64,000 nt of DNA, from NCBI RefSeq assembly GCF_030867145.1, contig NC_134422.1, forward strand, positions 13,402,531 through 13,466,530, given 5' to 3'. Position 1 is the stretch's first letter, and every line of letters starts with the position of its first letter. The translations under genes were made by a program, and so were the position numbers. Below, piece after piece: positions 1-11,836 of this stretch. Origin of the DNA: Opisthocomus hoazin (lineage: Eukaryota > Chordata > Aves > Opisthocomiformes > Opisthocomidae). The notes under the pieces were generated by a model that saw nothing but the letters and a program-made list of their open reading frames with translations, ran no database searches and was not told the DNA's origin.

Positions 1-2785
1 ATCCTTTGCTGATATAGGACGAGATTAGAGCTTATACTTGTCCTCCAAGCACTTCCTTTCATTCAAGTCCTCACCTCTCACAGAAGTTGTGTCTTCCTTC
101 TGCATGTAACTGGGAAAGATCCAGTCATTAGTGTCACTTTTTCACTGCCCCTAGGAGCCCCCGTGATAAAAATGCAGACTGAAGAAAATGGCAGGTTCCT
201 TTGACTTTTTAAAATGCTACTTTCACACTAATGACCATGTCAATTCCTTCTAGCATCATGTCCCTGCTTTCCTGAAATCTAGATGATCTGCAGGCTGCCA
301 AAGTTTCTTCTCCCTGTGGAGATCATGGCAAAAAAAAGGCGTGCCACCTGTGGCACGGAAATGTGGCCTCTCGGTTTGTGACTGTGGGGCAATCAAGGGA
401 ATCAAGATTTCAGCACCTGCAACGTAACAGTTGGCTTTCTGCATCACTCCTTCTCCCTCAGAGGGTGCAATGTATCTGCTTCAGTTCCAGGACTTGCTAC
501 GGCTTTCACACTGCTGTTGTGCGCTGTATCCACGTTTCCTTCTTTTACCACCACCATTGTATTTGCTGTTGCAATCTACATTGTACCATAGCTAATATTA
601 TTTATTACTTAGTGTTCTACAATATTTGGCAAAGAAGCCAATCAACAGAAATTCTGTTGATGCATCTCAGAAAATCTGTATTTCAAAGTGGTGAGCCAGA
701 AAGCTTCTCCCTTGGGGACTCACATGCTGCGAACAAAATAATTTGTTATTTCCCTAAGATATGGCTAAAAGTCACCCAAAAAATCAGATGGGTCTTTCAC
801 AGGTGAGAGGGAAATGTAAGAGAGCTTTATGTTTTAGAAAGGTTTTTCTACTGTAGTGAGTTGGTAAATGTAGCAGTGAAATGAGACATTCACTGCAATA
901 TAAGCAAAGCTGGACAGGAGGAGAATGTGGCTGAGTGTCATGTGGCTTCACTGAGCAAGGTTGCGTATTCTGTGCTTTAGCTGTCATGACTGATGTAAAA
1001 CAGGCAGAGGGTTTTAGAAAGGAAATGTCTTTTTGGAAAAGCCTTGTAACATTTAGTAGGAAATTATCATCTTTCTGCTAGTTTTTTGGACCATCATCCA
1101 AAACACAATAGAAAGTGGTAATCTTGCAATAGAATTTTATAGTGTGGTTTAAAAAATAAATGTAGCTCATCAGTCTAATAAATTCTGTACATTCCTTACT
1201 GTAATTATGATTGAAGTGTATTACTTTGCTGTAGAATTCTATTGGTTTTGTTCTTTTTAAACTCAGGAGGATATTTTTTAACTAAAGATTAGAGGAGAGC
1301 GGTAGACTAATGGACAGAATTCTCTATTTGAAAAGCATATCAGTTAAAATGTAAGATGGCACCAAAAAAATGCATGTCGTGATCAGACTAAGAATGAACC
1401 TCATTTAAAGCCACTCTCTGAGTAGTCCCTTCCATTTCTCTGCACACAGTCAAGTCAACACAGCAGTCTGTCCGAATGAATTGGCTTTTTAAGCATTACG
1501 GGAATTTTGCCGCTGCAGTCACCAGCGAGCCGACATGGCTGTCCCCTGGGACAGCTGCCCTGGGGGGCCAGCAGTCAAGGCTTCCCCCCCGGCTCTAGGG
1601 ACCCTCTCATTCCTATTTGAAATGTTACAGAGCAAAAGGCAGAGGAAAGGCAGTAGCATTTGGACTCATCATTGCTAATTCTTTTTCTGTAGATCCCTCC
1701 CTGCACATAGCAAAAGGACAGGGTCAGAAAGTTTTGCCACCCAAGACTGCCTCTGGTTTCTTCGGTAACTTGGTGGCTGTAAAAGTTGCTACTGTTTGTT
1801 CTGTTGGCAGTGGAAATCTGGTTTTGCCGCGGGGCTAGAGACTCTCTGAGGTGAGGGAGGAATGGGGAGTACTGTTTGACTCTGCCTTTGCCTCACCAGC
1901 CGGAGCTGTGAGTCAGGTACCTCCCAGCGTGTGCGACGCACAGCAGCAGCTCCTTCCACAGGTCAGCGCTGTGCTTGGGAGGGTGCTGCTGCAATCCTGC
2001 ATGGAGAGATCTCTCTAGGAAGCTTTTGTAGTCCAAGGGCTTTTCTTTTTGAAATATTTGTACTGTAGCTACCCCGCCGGCACCTGCCTGCAACTGGCTT
2101 CCTCGCTTTGCAGTTGGTGGAGAAAGCCAGCAAAGAAGTGTTTCTCAAGCAGTTCCCCCCTTGCCTTTTTCCACCTTATCGTTCCCGTTCCCCTGAGGAC
2201 CCCTGTTTCACTGTTAGCGGTACAAATACACCTCAAAGTTAGTGCAGATGTGGCCAAGGCAATAAGCAAGAAAACTGAGCACACTTGGATTACACAGGGG
2301 AGGAATGTGTATCTCCCCCACCCACACACAGTCCCAAAGGCATTTTGGGCTGCCGACAAAAAGGGCTTTCCCCTCCCTTCCTTCCCCTTCAGAGAAACAC
2401 TGAGCATTTTTATCCCCTTGTTTCCATGACATGCACATGCTTTGGAATCCATTAATGTGCATTGTTTTTATGGCTCATTTCTTTAGCTGTCAGCTTAACA
2501 TAATGTTTAGTTTCAATATCAATAGAGGGGAGAGAGGAGAGACAGGGAGGGAGTTTTGAGAAAACAATGCATGAACCTGTTAAACTGCACAAGGCAGAGC
2601 TGCAGTGGGGAGACCGATTTGCAGGGAGATTATGTCAGTTTACGTTAAAACGTCAGACTCGGGCTTCAACAGCTTATTAATGTTGATCCCGAGATGTCGT
2701 AGCTCTGATTTGCACCTGTGGTCTTGTCAGGAGAGGGAAAAAGGCTGTTCTTTAAAAAGAGCATCTCTTGTCATTTCCCTTGCAG
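1..2785 (+). other. SEMA5B: SEMA5B intron (3' part)
   Basis: Noncoding sequence that ends in a good acceptor (pyrimidine-rich CATTTCCCTTGCAG) at 2785. No open frame here has splice sites plus recognisable semaphorin or thrombospondin-repeat sequence, so the preceding SEMA5B exon lies left of the window. The stretch is moderately AT-rich. No dated repeat family or RNA gene could be recognised. Confidence 0.75.
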
Positions 2786-2991
2786 GTTTTAGTCTCATCC
2801 ATCTGATTGCCACTGGGGTCTCCTGTTTCTTCGGCTCTAGCCTCTTAACGTTTGTGATTTACGTGTACTGCCAGCGCTGTCAGAGGCAGTCCCAGGAGTC
2901 GACCGTTATCCACCCAACCACTCCCAACCATCTCCATTACAAGGGCAACACAACCCCCAAGAATGAGAAGTACACCCCAATGGAGTTCAAG
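2786..2991 (+). CDS. SEMA5B: SEMA5B penultimate coding exon: transmembrane segment and proximal cytoplasmic tail
   Basis: Semaphorin-5B is a single-pass axon-guidance protein with extracellular sema and thrombospondin type-1 repeats. This exon is 206 nt: it supplies the last two bases of a split Gly codon and then 68 codons, ending in phase 0. Reading GFSLIHLIATGVSCFFGSS and on, it encodes the hydrophobic membrane span, then the stop-transfer CQRCQRQSQ, then the tail motif HPTTPNHLHYKG, and ends PKNEKYTPMEFK. This matches the C-terminal region of vertebrate class 5 semaphorins. The LIHL..TG start of the span and QRQSQEST point to 5B, not 5A. Acceptor TTGCAG is at 2780-2785 and donor GTAGGG begins at 2992. 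The neighbour SLC49A4 supports 5B, since the two genes are convergent in human. Family assignment is firm; 5B over 5A rests on sequence recall plus synteny. Confidence 0.93.
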
Positions 2992-3760
2992 GTAGGGTAC
3001 TTGATGAGAAATGCCACAAACAGCTTGATACTATCTGAACAAATTCTGATTTTATGTCATGGTTGGAATTGGATAGGTTTGTGTTTCTGTGCCCAGCTGT
3101 GGGCGTTGCACGTGGGGTTGAAGGGGCATTTAGCAATACTGTCACAAAGGGGTTAAAAAGTCCCATTACTGCAGGGGGATTTTGTTCTATTTCACAGTCC
3201 TGATGAATGCCAGTCTGGCAAGTACTTACCAAGATACTCCAGCCCATTCTTACTATTGTATATATACAAATTGCCCTCTAAGAAATCAGTAAGGGCTCAG
3301 TTCAGTGCATTGTTAGTGCGTGGTAAGAGGAAACGGAGGGGAGGAAGAATAAAAATGGAAACTTCATTAGACAAATAGCTGGGAAAATGCTTATTGGTAG
3401 GATGAGATTCTGGAAATGCTTTGGGAACTGCCAAATTGGAAAGCATGAGAAACCAGAGATGGTTCTGCCCCTGTATCAGTACTGGACAAAACTTATCCCA
3501 GGCAGCCATGCAGAATTCCATGACAGCAGCAGAAATGGGAGCTGAAGCCTTAGGAGCAGTGTTGAAGTGGCACACCATTGGCATGTCTGCTTGCTAAAGA
3601 GAACACCATCCATTATGTGAGCAGACAGGACTAAGGGTGCAAGAGACAATACGCTGAGACAATAGCACATCGTTGTGTTTGAGCGTCAGTCTCCAAGTGA
3701 AGTGTGGGATCAGAGAAGTGAGCAGTGGGATGGGTGAAGGGGTTTCATGTCACCACGGGA

Positions 3761-3817
3761 GGAACAGCCTGCCTAAGGTCACTTGAACAGTGTGGAGCAT
3801 TATCTGGGACATGAACA
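3761..3817 (-). repeat. possible MIR-like SINE fragment
   Basis: The segment with GCCTAAGGTCAC followed by a GTGG..C.TTATCTGGGA-like stretch resembles the reverse complement of the tRNA-derived MIR SINE core (the TGCCCAAGGTCAC...GTGGCAGAGCTGGGA region). Only about 57 bp can be matched by eye, so this is weak and could be chance. Confidence 0.25.
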
Positions 3818-4299
3818 CAAAACAGAAGGGAACGCTGCAGCTGCTCGTTCCTTCGCATAGCTATGTGTTGTTGATATTTTGATTGTCTGTTACTGCTGAT
3901 CTGGCCCGGCTTCTGACTGAGACCCAAGAATAAGATCAACGGTGGGACCGTTGCCATAGTCTAAACTCCTGGGTGTTAGGGACTGTTTCTACATAGGGGT
4001 TTTATGGTGCTGAGCACAGGATGACTCCTGATACATGGCCATGATTTGCAATGTGAATACGCATCAGAACTAAGAGCTTGCATCAAATAATTTGAAAAGA
4101 GTCGATGTTGTTTTGATGTTTTAAAGGAAAACAGTTTGAGCTGGAAAATAACAGACCAGATTGGCAATATGCATGTGCTGAATTCCTTGTGTTGGGCATT
4201 GCAGCCCCTCAGAGGATCCCGCTGTCTCTAAATGCGGTCTCAAAAATACATTTCCTAGCAGCGTAAGGCTACCATTGCATACAGTTTAATAAGGGTGCA

Positions 4300-4870
4300 G
4301 CATCATAATGCGAGTCAGCGTGGATTTGTGGAAAGTAAATCATGTCAGGCAAATTGGATTCCTTTTTTAAATTAAATAAATATTGATCTACATAGGAGGG
4401 AAGCAGCAGACATATTGGGATATTCAGAGGCTTTTAACAAAGTTTCACAGGATATATTATTCTGCGCGCTCTGTGTATACGGGTTAGGTAATAAATTATC
4501 AAGACAGGTGAAGAACTGGGACCTGATCCTGGGAGCTTCAAACTAGGAGAGTATTCCTTTCAGTTGTGTGAGCAGTTGTGGCAAAGTCAACGGGAAGACC
4601 CAGATGAGAAAAGCTTGCAGGAATACAGAGAAGAGCAAGAGTATTCCCTTGTTTCTTACATAGAAAGAGACAAATTTATTTCGTGGCCAAAAGCAGGTAG
4701 TTATAGGGTTGGCTTTGTGTTAACATTTTCTTCGTGATTTATATTGTGCTATCTTATGTAATCAGACGATGCTAAAATAGGAAGAATGGTTAAAACTTAG
4801 AACAATGAAGTTGTTTGCAGAACGATCTTAACCAATTGGGTAAATGGATTATGAAGTGCAATATGTCTGT
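4300..4870 (+). mobile_element. degraded CR1/L3-type LINE reverse-transcriptase relic
   Basis: Broken translations keep three landmarks of CR1-clade reverse transcriptase in the right order. Near 4311-4350 is SQRGFVESKSCQANW (consensus GFR..KSC.TN). Near 4420-4460 is YSEAFNKVSQDIL (consensus FSKAFDTVSH.IL). Near 4761-4790 is SDDAKIGRM (consensus FADDTKLGG). Stops and frame changes separate them, so it is an old dead copy. Spacing is shorter than in an intact ORF2, implying deletions. The 5' and 3' edges are estimates. Confidence 0.6.
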
Positions 4871-6458
4871 GCCGAGTGGTGCAGTGCAGTAGAAGTAATA
4901 ACAAAGCTAAGCAAAGTTTAAAATAGCAGCAGATTAGTTAATGTAGTATCAGGAGGGAGTTGACCTCTTCAATAGATCCATCTCTGAATACTTGATCTAG
5001 TGTGTAGTAACAGTGAGCAGCTGTTAGAGTCTTCTTTCGAGGGACATAAAGAGCTTAGGCATTAGATCTAGTTTACTTAAAGGAAGGCATTAGCTAACTG
5101 GGACTGTATGGGTTAGGCTAGGGGGAGAAGGGACTTGGACACAGGGGGAGAGAGACCAGATGGGACTTATTTATAAAATGTTAGGAAGTGAAAGAGTTCA
5201 AGTGCATAAATCTGCAGCCATTGGACAGACCAAAACTAAATGTTTAGGAGCAAGGGGCTACTTGCTGAGAAGAACTGGAACTCATATGCTTTCAGAGTAG
5301 TGAATGAGGCAAAGAGATTTACAGAAAGGGTAAAATCTGTTTATCAAGTGAAGCCCCTGTTCTCTGTCTCTGCTGAATATTTCCTTATGTTCATCTTCTC
5401 TATTGGCCCTCCTTTCTTAAACTCTTGCCTGAAAATGTCTCATTTAATACTACAAATTTGCCACTTCTTAGTGTTCCCTTGAAGAATATAGTGTTAGTGC
5501 AGTAAGAGGAAGGCTCTGTGTGCTCCGTGCTGTGTAATTATTTACAGAACTTGTTATTAGCCAGCTTTATATTTAGGAATAACTGGCAGACTTTTCTAAG
5601 GGTCAGGAGGGAGTTTTTCATGCCTTCAAGGAGCATGTGTGGTTTTATTGTGATGCTACACAATTAACATTCAAATGACAGAGGAGCTAAAATTCACCTT
5701 CTGGAAAATAAGGGTTGGACTGAGCTTGGATATTGGCCCATCTGAATTTAAAATGGGTGTGTATGAAAGAAAATGAAGACACATGAAATTCCAGATTCTA
5801 AATACAAGTAAGCTTCTACTCAGCAGGTACCAAGAAAACTTCCCCCAACACTTTTTAGGTAATGAAAGCAAAAGAATCATTGGTGGTTTCTGTGTGTGTG
5901 AAAGAGTTAATAAATTCATGATTAAGGAAATACATGGTGTGTAGACTACTTTTCAGTAACATAAAATGATAATGCACGGTGACATGATAGTAGCAGAAGG
6001 CTGAGCATATGCACATCTATTATTTTCCATTCTTTGACAATAATAAGCCTTCTGCAACCATCTTTAGTTTGTTTTCGTCTTGAAATTTCTCTGCTCTCCA
6101 ACCAGCAGGTGAACACAGTAGAAAGTTTGGCAGTGTTACATTCAAATGTACAGCACTGAATGCAAACTCATAAATCAAGGTGAATTTTATATGAAGGCAG
6201 ATTTTAATGAAGGAAGTGCTAGCTGATATGAGCCTTGTTGGACATTTCAGCAGAGCAATGCAGTAATGCAGATCAGATGTAAATATCATACATAATGGTG
6301 ACCTATTGATCATTTAGCTGATGCTAACTTGCCTAGGCAGTGTTTGGCAGAAGAGTGTTTTATTTTTGCTGGCTGCTTTTCCCTTCCTGTTTTGCTTTCT
6401 TAAGAATGCTGTGAGGTTTATTATTAGCTATTTTAGCCGTGATGTCTTAAAAGATTTC

Positions 6459-6470
6459 ATGCATATGCAT
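6459..6470. promoter_or_regulatory. perfect MORE-type POU-dimer palindrome
   Basis: The 12 bases ATGCATATGCAT form an exact self-complementary match to the MORE element (palindromic Oct-factor recognition element), which POU homodomain proteins bind as dimers. It is seen directly. Function as an enhancer of SEMA5B is inference; a 12-bp match will occur by chance in large genomes. Confidence 0.45.
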
Positions 6471-8243
6471 TTACCAGCAGCACGTTGATTTAGATTTGTT
6501 ATTCACAGATTGTAGGGGAGAGACCTTTTGGGTCATCTAATAAGCAGTTCATGTTTCATTAATTGGTTAAAGTTCATACAGCACTCTGACAATATTGAAG
6601 GCTATGCAGAACAAGAGCATAATGAAATAAAAATTATCTGCTCTTCACATTTTGGCATGATGGGTTACAGAACCACCTACAACCTTCCCAGTACTGCCAC
6701 ACCTATTAGTTAATAACTGGCTATCAAAGCAGAGAGGAGATCCTCTTTTTTAAAATCTTGCTTCAGCTGCTCAGTGACTTACTCATGTCAGTTACTTATT
6801 AGCATCATGCTGATGGAAAGCCAGATGATCCTGCAGCAGAAGCAGGAGGATGTGGGGTCAAGGTTGAACCCCCGTGAGTTAGGAGCGCTTGGAACAGCCA
6901 CACGTGGAGAAAGGGTTTGGACTGAGCTGCTTCCTATTGCTAAATCCTCTGCCAATGAAGAGAGCCAACTTTTTATTCTGCACGGGATGTGGGCAGGCAA
7001 AGGCACATTGGTCCAAATCCAAAATCCGATGGCCTTTGGATCAGGCCAGATGGGAACAGTGAGAAAAGTAAGTTTTCAGGATGGTTGTGATGATGATTCT
7101 GCAGATTTTCTTCTCGATTGTGCTGGACAGACCTCCCTCTGTCCTTCCTTCCTCAAACACAGCTCTAGTCAGGAGTCAGCAGTCAAGCTCTTTCTGTACC
7201 AATCCCTCAAATCAGCTAGGGAAGCACTCGAGCGTTGCATCTGCTCTGGGCATCACTGCTGCTCTTAACAGAAGCTAAGGGCCAAACACTGAATGTTGTA
7301 CTCTAGCAAAATAGTCATTTATGTCAATGAGCAAATTTATTGTGTGGGAGGTTGAGGTGAGAACTGAGTGAGTTTGCAGGCTATGGCATTGAAAGAGGGA
7401 AACTAAGTACTGAGATATCACCTGATACCTGAAGTTTCTAGGAGAACACCAGAACAATACACATTCACTTAAGCAGGGTTCTGAGTCCTGCATTTGCCCA
7501 AAATTATACAACAAATACGATGCAGCTACTAGAAAATCGGGGCAATATTCAGTAGGTCACTTGGGACTCTGTATAAGTTAGAAGCTACAATGAATATTTT
7601 TTAATAAAGTGAATATAATGCTGTTGAGAATCAAATAACAGTGCAGAGCAGACACCTTCTGCAAAGGACTCCGGACTCTCTGAGCTACTTTGTTACTAAT
7701 CCCGAATAATTCATAGCAATAAAATATCAACGTGAAGGGTTGTGGAAAAGAAACCAATTCTGTCTTTGGAAGAAGAATCCTTCTGAATAAAACAACAGGC
7801 TGGGTGTTTGGTGTGGCTTCCAACACTGCAAAAAGAAATAAAGCTCAGGGTATAGGAAAGTGGATCCCTGTATGGATTTGAAATGTCTCTCTCTTGGTGA
7901 TGGTCATTTTCACCCTCGCTGCGGGGAGACAGCCAGTGGTTCAATTTTAAATGAGCTTTAACTGCTGTCAGGTGCCCTAAAGCAATGTTTGTCTAAGTCA
8001 GCCTTGGTCTCTGAGGATGTTTGTTTCTCTCTGCCATGGAAAACTTAGGGCTTCAGTGTGCTATCACTTCATTCGGTGTGTTGCTACTTCAACTAAAATT
8101 GGCCGGCTCATTTATTTGTAGTGATCACAGCACAGACACTGATTTCACTGTGGTATAAGCTTTATTCCTTTCCCGGTGACCCTTTCACTGAGCATCATTC
8201 AAGCCTCAGTAAGTGGCTGTAAAGTTCAGACATAAGCCAGCAG

Positions 8244-8276
8244 TTGATGATACCCAACATCATCAATAAGGTATCA
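8244..8276. other. two overlapping alternative hairpins
   Basis: TTGATGAT at 8244-8251 pairs perfectly with ATCATCAA at 8259-8266 across a 7-nt loop. TGATACC at 8248-8254 pairs with GGTATCA at 8270-8276. The stems share bases 8248-8251, so only one can form at a time. Seen directly; biological meaning is unknown. Confidence 0.5.
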
Positions 8277-9465
8277 ACAGCCTCCCTTAAGTGTCTGCTT
8301 TGGCTACATGGCATTTTAGAGAGAGATTTAGCTGATAGAATCAGTTGAACAAAATAAATACATATATATAAAAATACAGTAAATCAGATTGAAACATAAA
8401 TTTTGTTCCCAGTGAATTTCATGTTTAACAAAGAGTATTTTCCCTGAACAAAGTGGCATTTAAGAACATTAAGTGCTTGAATGGTAGAGTATGTATTTTT
8501 AGTACTTACCATGAGTATAGTATTATTTGAAAAAGAATAGTAGGGGCAGGGGGTTGTCTTGGCAAAGGAGCATTGTGCCCTTTCTTGTATGATCCTGCAG
8601 TTGCAAATATCACTTCAGGGGACTCTCAATTTACATAATGCCTGCTAGGAAGGGAAGGCAAGAGAGCTTACTGATGGGGAAAAAAGGATTAAGTGGTGCA
8701 TCTCAGTCAAAATCTATTAGTGTCTTTTCTCTCCTTTCTATCATCGGGTTGAGTCAAATTGAGCACTCCAGCATGCCTGGAGGTGTGGCCGTCCTAGGCT
8801 GATTGTGCCTGTAGAGTGATGGGCATCTCTTGGAGGTGTCCTCACCCCATGGCAGCAGCCCCAGCCTGGCTTGGCGGGTTGCCGTGTCCAAGTCACAGAT
8901 GTCTCCCTCTCATAGATACATTATTAAAGAGTAAGGGAAACTACCAGTTCAGATCTGAATGTTTCCTTGCTCCTGCTCCCTCTGTGATGCTAAGCAGCTA
9001 ATCACAATGGTCCCTCAGTGGGAACTGGTTCCCTCTCCATCCACTTTCCATACAAACCCTTCATGACTTCTCAGGGCTGTTGCTGCTCACGGTGGGGTGG
9101 GAATCCACATTGTTCCTCCTCACTCACCTTTTGAAAGAGTCCAGTTTATGGGATGACTTTGTTTTCCTCTTTAAGCCAGATTGAGAAGTTCTAAGTGACA
9201 CTGGGGGTCGATGCTTCATATCCATCCTGTCATGTTTTTCTCTGTTGACTCAGCCTTCTCTCCTCTACCTTGTATGACCAGGAGTATCTCCACTACACCC
9301 AGGTCAGGGATGTGGTCCCTGCTCTGCCTTCTTATAGGCTAGGCTAGTCATCATGGATGCTCACACTAGCCTTTCTTTGGCGTTGTACTACTGTAGCTGT
9401 GATAATCTGTGGATGCAGGCAAGACAGGTTTGTAGGCAGACAAGTTTTGTTTTGTTTTTAATTAG

Positions 9466-9586
9466 ATCAATGAGTATAGCTGGAAAAAGCTGGCAGGTTT
9501 TTGAAGATGTGAGCTGCTATTTCAGACCTGAAGACAGACGGATGTGTTGAAAAGTTTATCTGATTTTTCCAGCTATACTAATTGAT
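9466..9586. repeat. inverted repeat, 23-bp arms with 75-nt spacer
   Basis: Left arm 9466-9488 and right arm 9564-9586 are reverse complements at 22 of 23 positions; the shared core is AGTATAGCTGGAAAAA. Weaker similarity extends on both sides. It could be a small palindromic DNA-transposon remnant (MITE-like), a transcript hairpin, or a local inverted duplication. No transposon family was recognised and flanking target duplications are not obvious. Confidence 0.6.
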
Positions 9587-11391
9587 TTAATAATTGATAT
9601 TACCTCTTTCTTCCAATTTTTGCCTTTCCTAATTTCTCTGAGGTTGACATGTATCTGCCCCCACCCACCCACCTGTGCTGGAAGAGGAAGAATTAAACGA
9701 AGAACAACTACAGGAATGGGAATAACAAAATCACACTGCGCTGACTGCTGTGTATTTACATGACTTCCCTCTGCTGGTCAGAAGAGGAATATTTCAAATA
9801 TACCCTAGCCTCATTTGCTAAAATATAATGGTTCTCCTGTGGTCCAGGTGCTTGAGGTGGTTCTCCCTCCTCGTCTCCGCAAAGCTCTGGCTGGCAGTGT
9901 TATGACCATTAGCCGAACTGGGAAGTCCTCAGTGCCTCCAAGATGTGCAGGAGGAATTAATTATGTGTTTGCAGAAGAGTTTACAGGGAGCCACAAAAGA
10001 GACATGGAGCTAAAGGAAAGGGAGAAGGTAGTATTAGATGAACAATAAATGCCAGAAAACATATGACCTTTGTGGTACACTTGGAGGGGAGCGGCCTTGC
10101 TGTTCATCTGGACTAGCTCCATTAGCGAATAATGGATTTTTAAGTAGAATTAAAAAGAAACGGAGCTGCGTACATAGAAAATAACAGTAGCTGTGTAGTA
10201 TTCAGAACTAGAGTTCAATGTCTAGAACATGTTTGGCAGCTCTGAGAGAGGACAACTGAAATACCTGAGCTGTTTTTTCCTGAACTGTGACCGCCCCGTC
10301 CTAAAGAGCAATGGAGAGCTCAGGGCTGCTCAGGACATGCTGGCTGCTGCCACGGCGCAGGCTGCAGCAACACTATCCGCTGCCACCTTTCCCTGGTGCA
10401 TCATGTATATATGCACGATAGGTTTGGTGTAGGGTAGGCAGGAGTAGCTCTGCCTGCGTTCCCCTATAACTGGGGGAATCCTCATTAAATCAGCTCTAGC
10501 ATCGTCCTGAGATCTGGCACAAAGCATGTGAATAAAGGAAAGAACAGAAAATCTGTGGATGAAGGGATCTAGATGGACCGTATCCCAGAGTCCGTGAGAA
10601 CCAGCTAATGAACAACTCCAATTACCTTTATAAATATCATGGATCTTGGGCAAACCCCCAGTGCCATGAAATGCAAAGGTAATACAAAAGCGCTCAAAAA
10701 AAAGCAGGCCAATTTCCTCCCAGCTAATTGAGTCACTGTTAAACTACCAAGTCCAATGCACTGAAGTCACACAAGTAGCTCCAGTCTCTGTGTGGGAAAT
10801 GCCAGCTGGATTTGGGGAGAAGAGAAGCTATCCGTAATCATCGGGGCCCACAATCGACAGAGCATGTCTGGACCTTCCCTATTCAACAAAACATATCAAT
10901 GGGGCGTTAAATCCTGCTTGGTCTTTAAAATTTGGCAGAGTTGGGGCCATGCTGAAGAGTGAAACAAGGAGAAACAAATGGGATTGACCTGACTGTGCTT
11001 TCAGTTACGGCGATGGAAACTCACTGAAACAGATCTGTGTCAGTGTTAATATGCAGGCAAATCTGAATTAATATTTCAGAGGCAACATGTCACATACACT
11101 GATGAAATGAAAGGTGGTTGGGCTGAGCTGACAGCTGAGCTGGGACTGTAATGCTGAGCAGGAAGAAATCAAATACAATCACTTTTTGCACAGAGTTTCA
11201 GCATTAGAGGATGAAGGAGAAGCACGAGACTGAGCAGCATAAGGTCAGATTCTCAGCTGGTTAAAAATGCAGCTTCACTGGTCCATACACCTGAAGAAAA
11301 GAGGGTGGTGTTGGTGTGTTAAATAATCTTGTGATGTGTAAGTAGAAATTGGCTTGGCTAGGACACTGCTGCAGAGCTGGAAGCCTGGCTA

Positions 11392-11690
11392 ATGGACTGT
11401 GAACATCGGGCAATTGTTAATGGGAACATACGGGGCTATGGGGAGGGGTTGTTTGGGGCACGGCAAGCAATAATGCAAGGTTTGGCTTTATTTAATATCT
11501 TCATTAACGAGCTTGGAGAGGGTACAGTTGGTGTGTTAATTAAACTTGCAGAAGATATTAAATTGGGAGGTGTGTCAAAAAAACAGCCATTGCTATAGAA
11601 ATAATGGAAAATGACCTGGGGAGATTATAAATGTAGAGAGGAAATAACAAGGTGAGATGCAGCATGGGGAGAAAACAAAGCAATCTTGAG
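11392..11690 (+). mobile_element. CR1-type LINE ORF2 fragment
   Basis: An open stretch reads, in order, HRAIVNGNIRGYGEGLFGARQ, QGLALFNIFINELGEGTVG and IKLAEDIKLGG. This follows the CR1-clade reverse-transcriptase block (VNG...W..V.SGVPQGSVLGP, LFNIFINDL, FADDTKLGG). The catalytic FADD-like motif is changed to LAED, and a stop follows at about 11596. Downstream AT-rich sequence may be further decayed LINE. It is an ancient inactive fragment in the sense orientation of SEMA5B. Confidence 0.65.
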
Positions 11691-11813
11691 GAAAATAATT
11701 AAAAAGCAGCTAGTTAGAGGGTGGGAGATACTAGGAAAGCAGTAATACTGTAAAGACTGAATGGAGTTAGCAGATGGCAAATTAGGCCCAGTTTTTACTT
11801 CTATTTTTACTAC

Positions 11814-11836
11814 TTTTTTTTTTTTTTTTTTTTTTT
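11814..11836. repeat. T homopolymer, 23 nt
   Basis: Uninterrupted run of 23 T. On the minus strand it would be a poly-A tract following the sequence at 11837-12100, so a retroposed copy on the minus strand is possible. No AATAAA precedes it on that strand and no parent gene was recognised. Confidence 0.9.

Noticed and set aside
363..806. 147-codon plus-strand open frame in the first intron
   Set aside because: Cysteine- and histidine-rich composition with no family resemblance, no suitable splice sites, and inside a SEMA5B intron.
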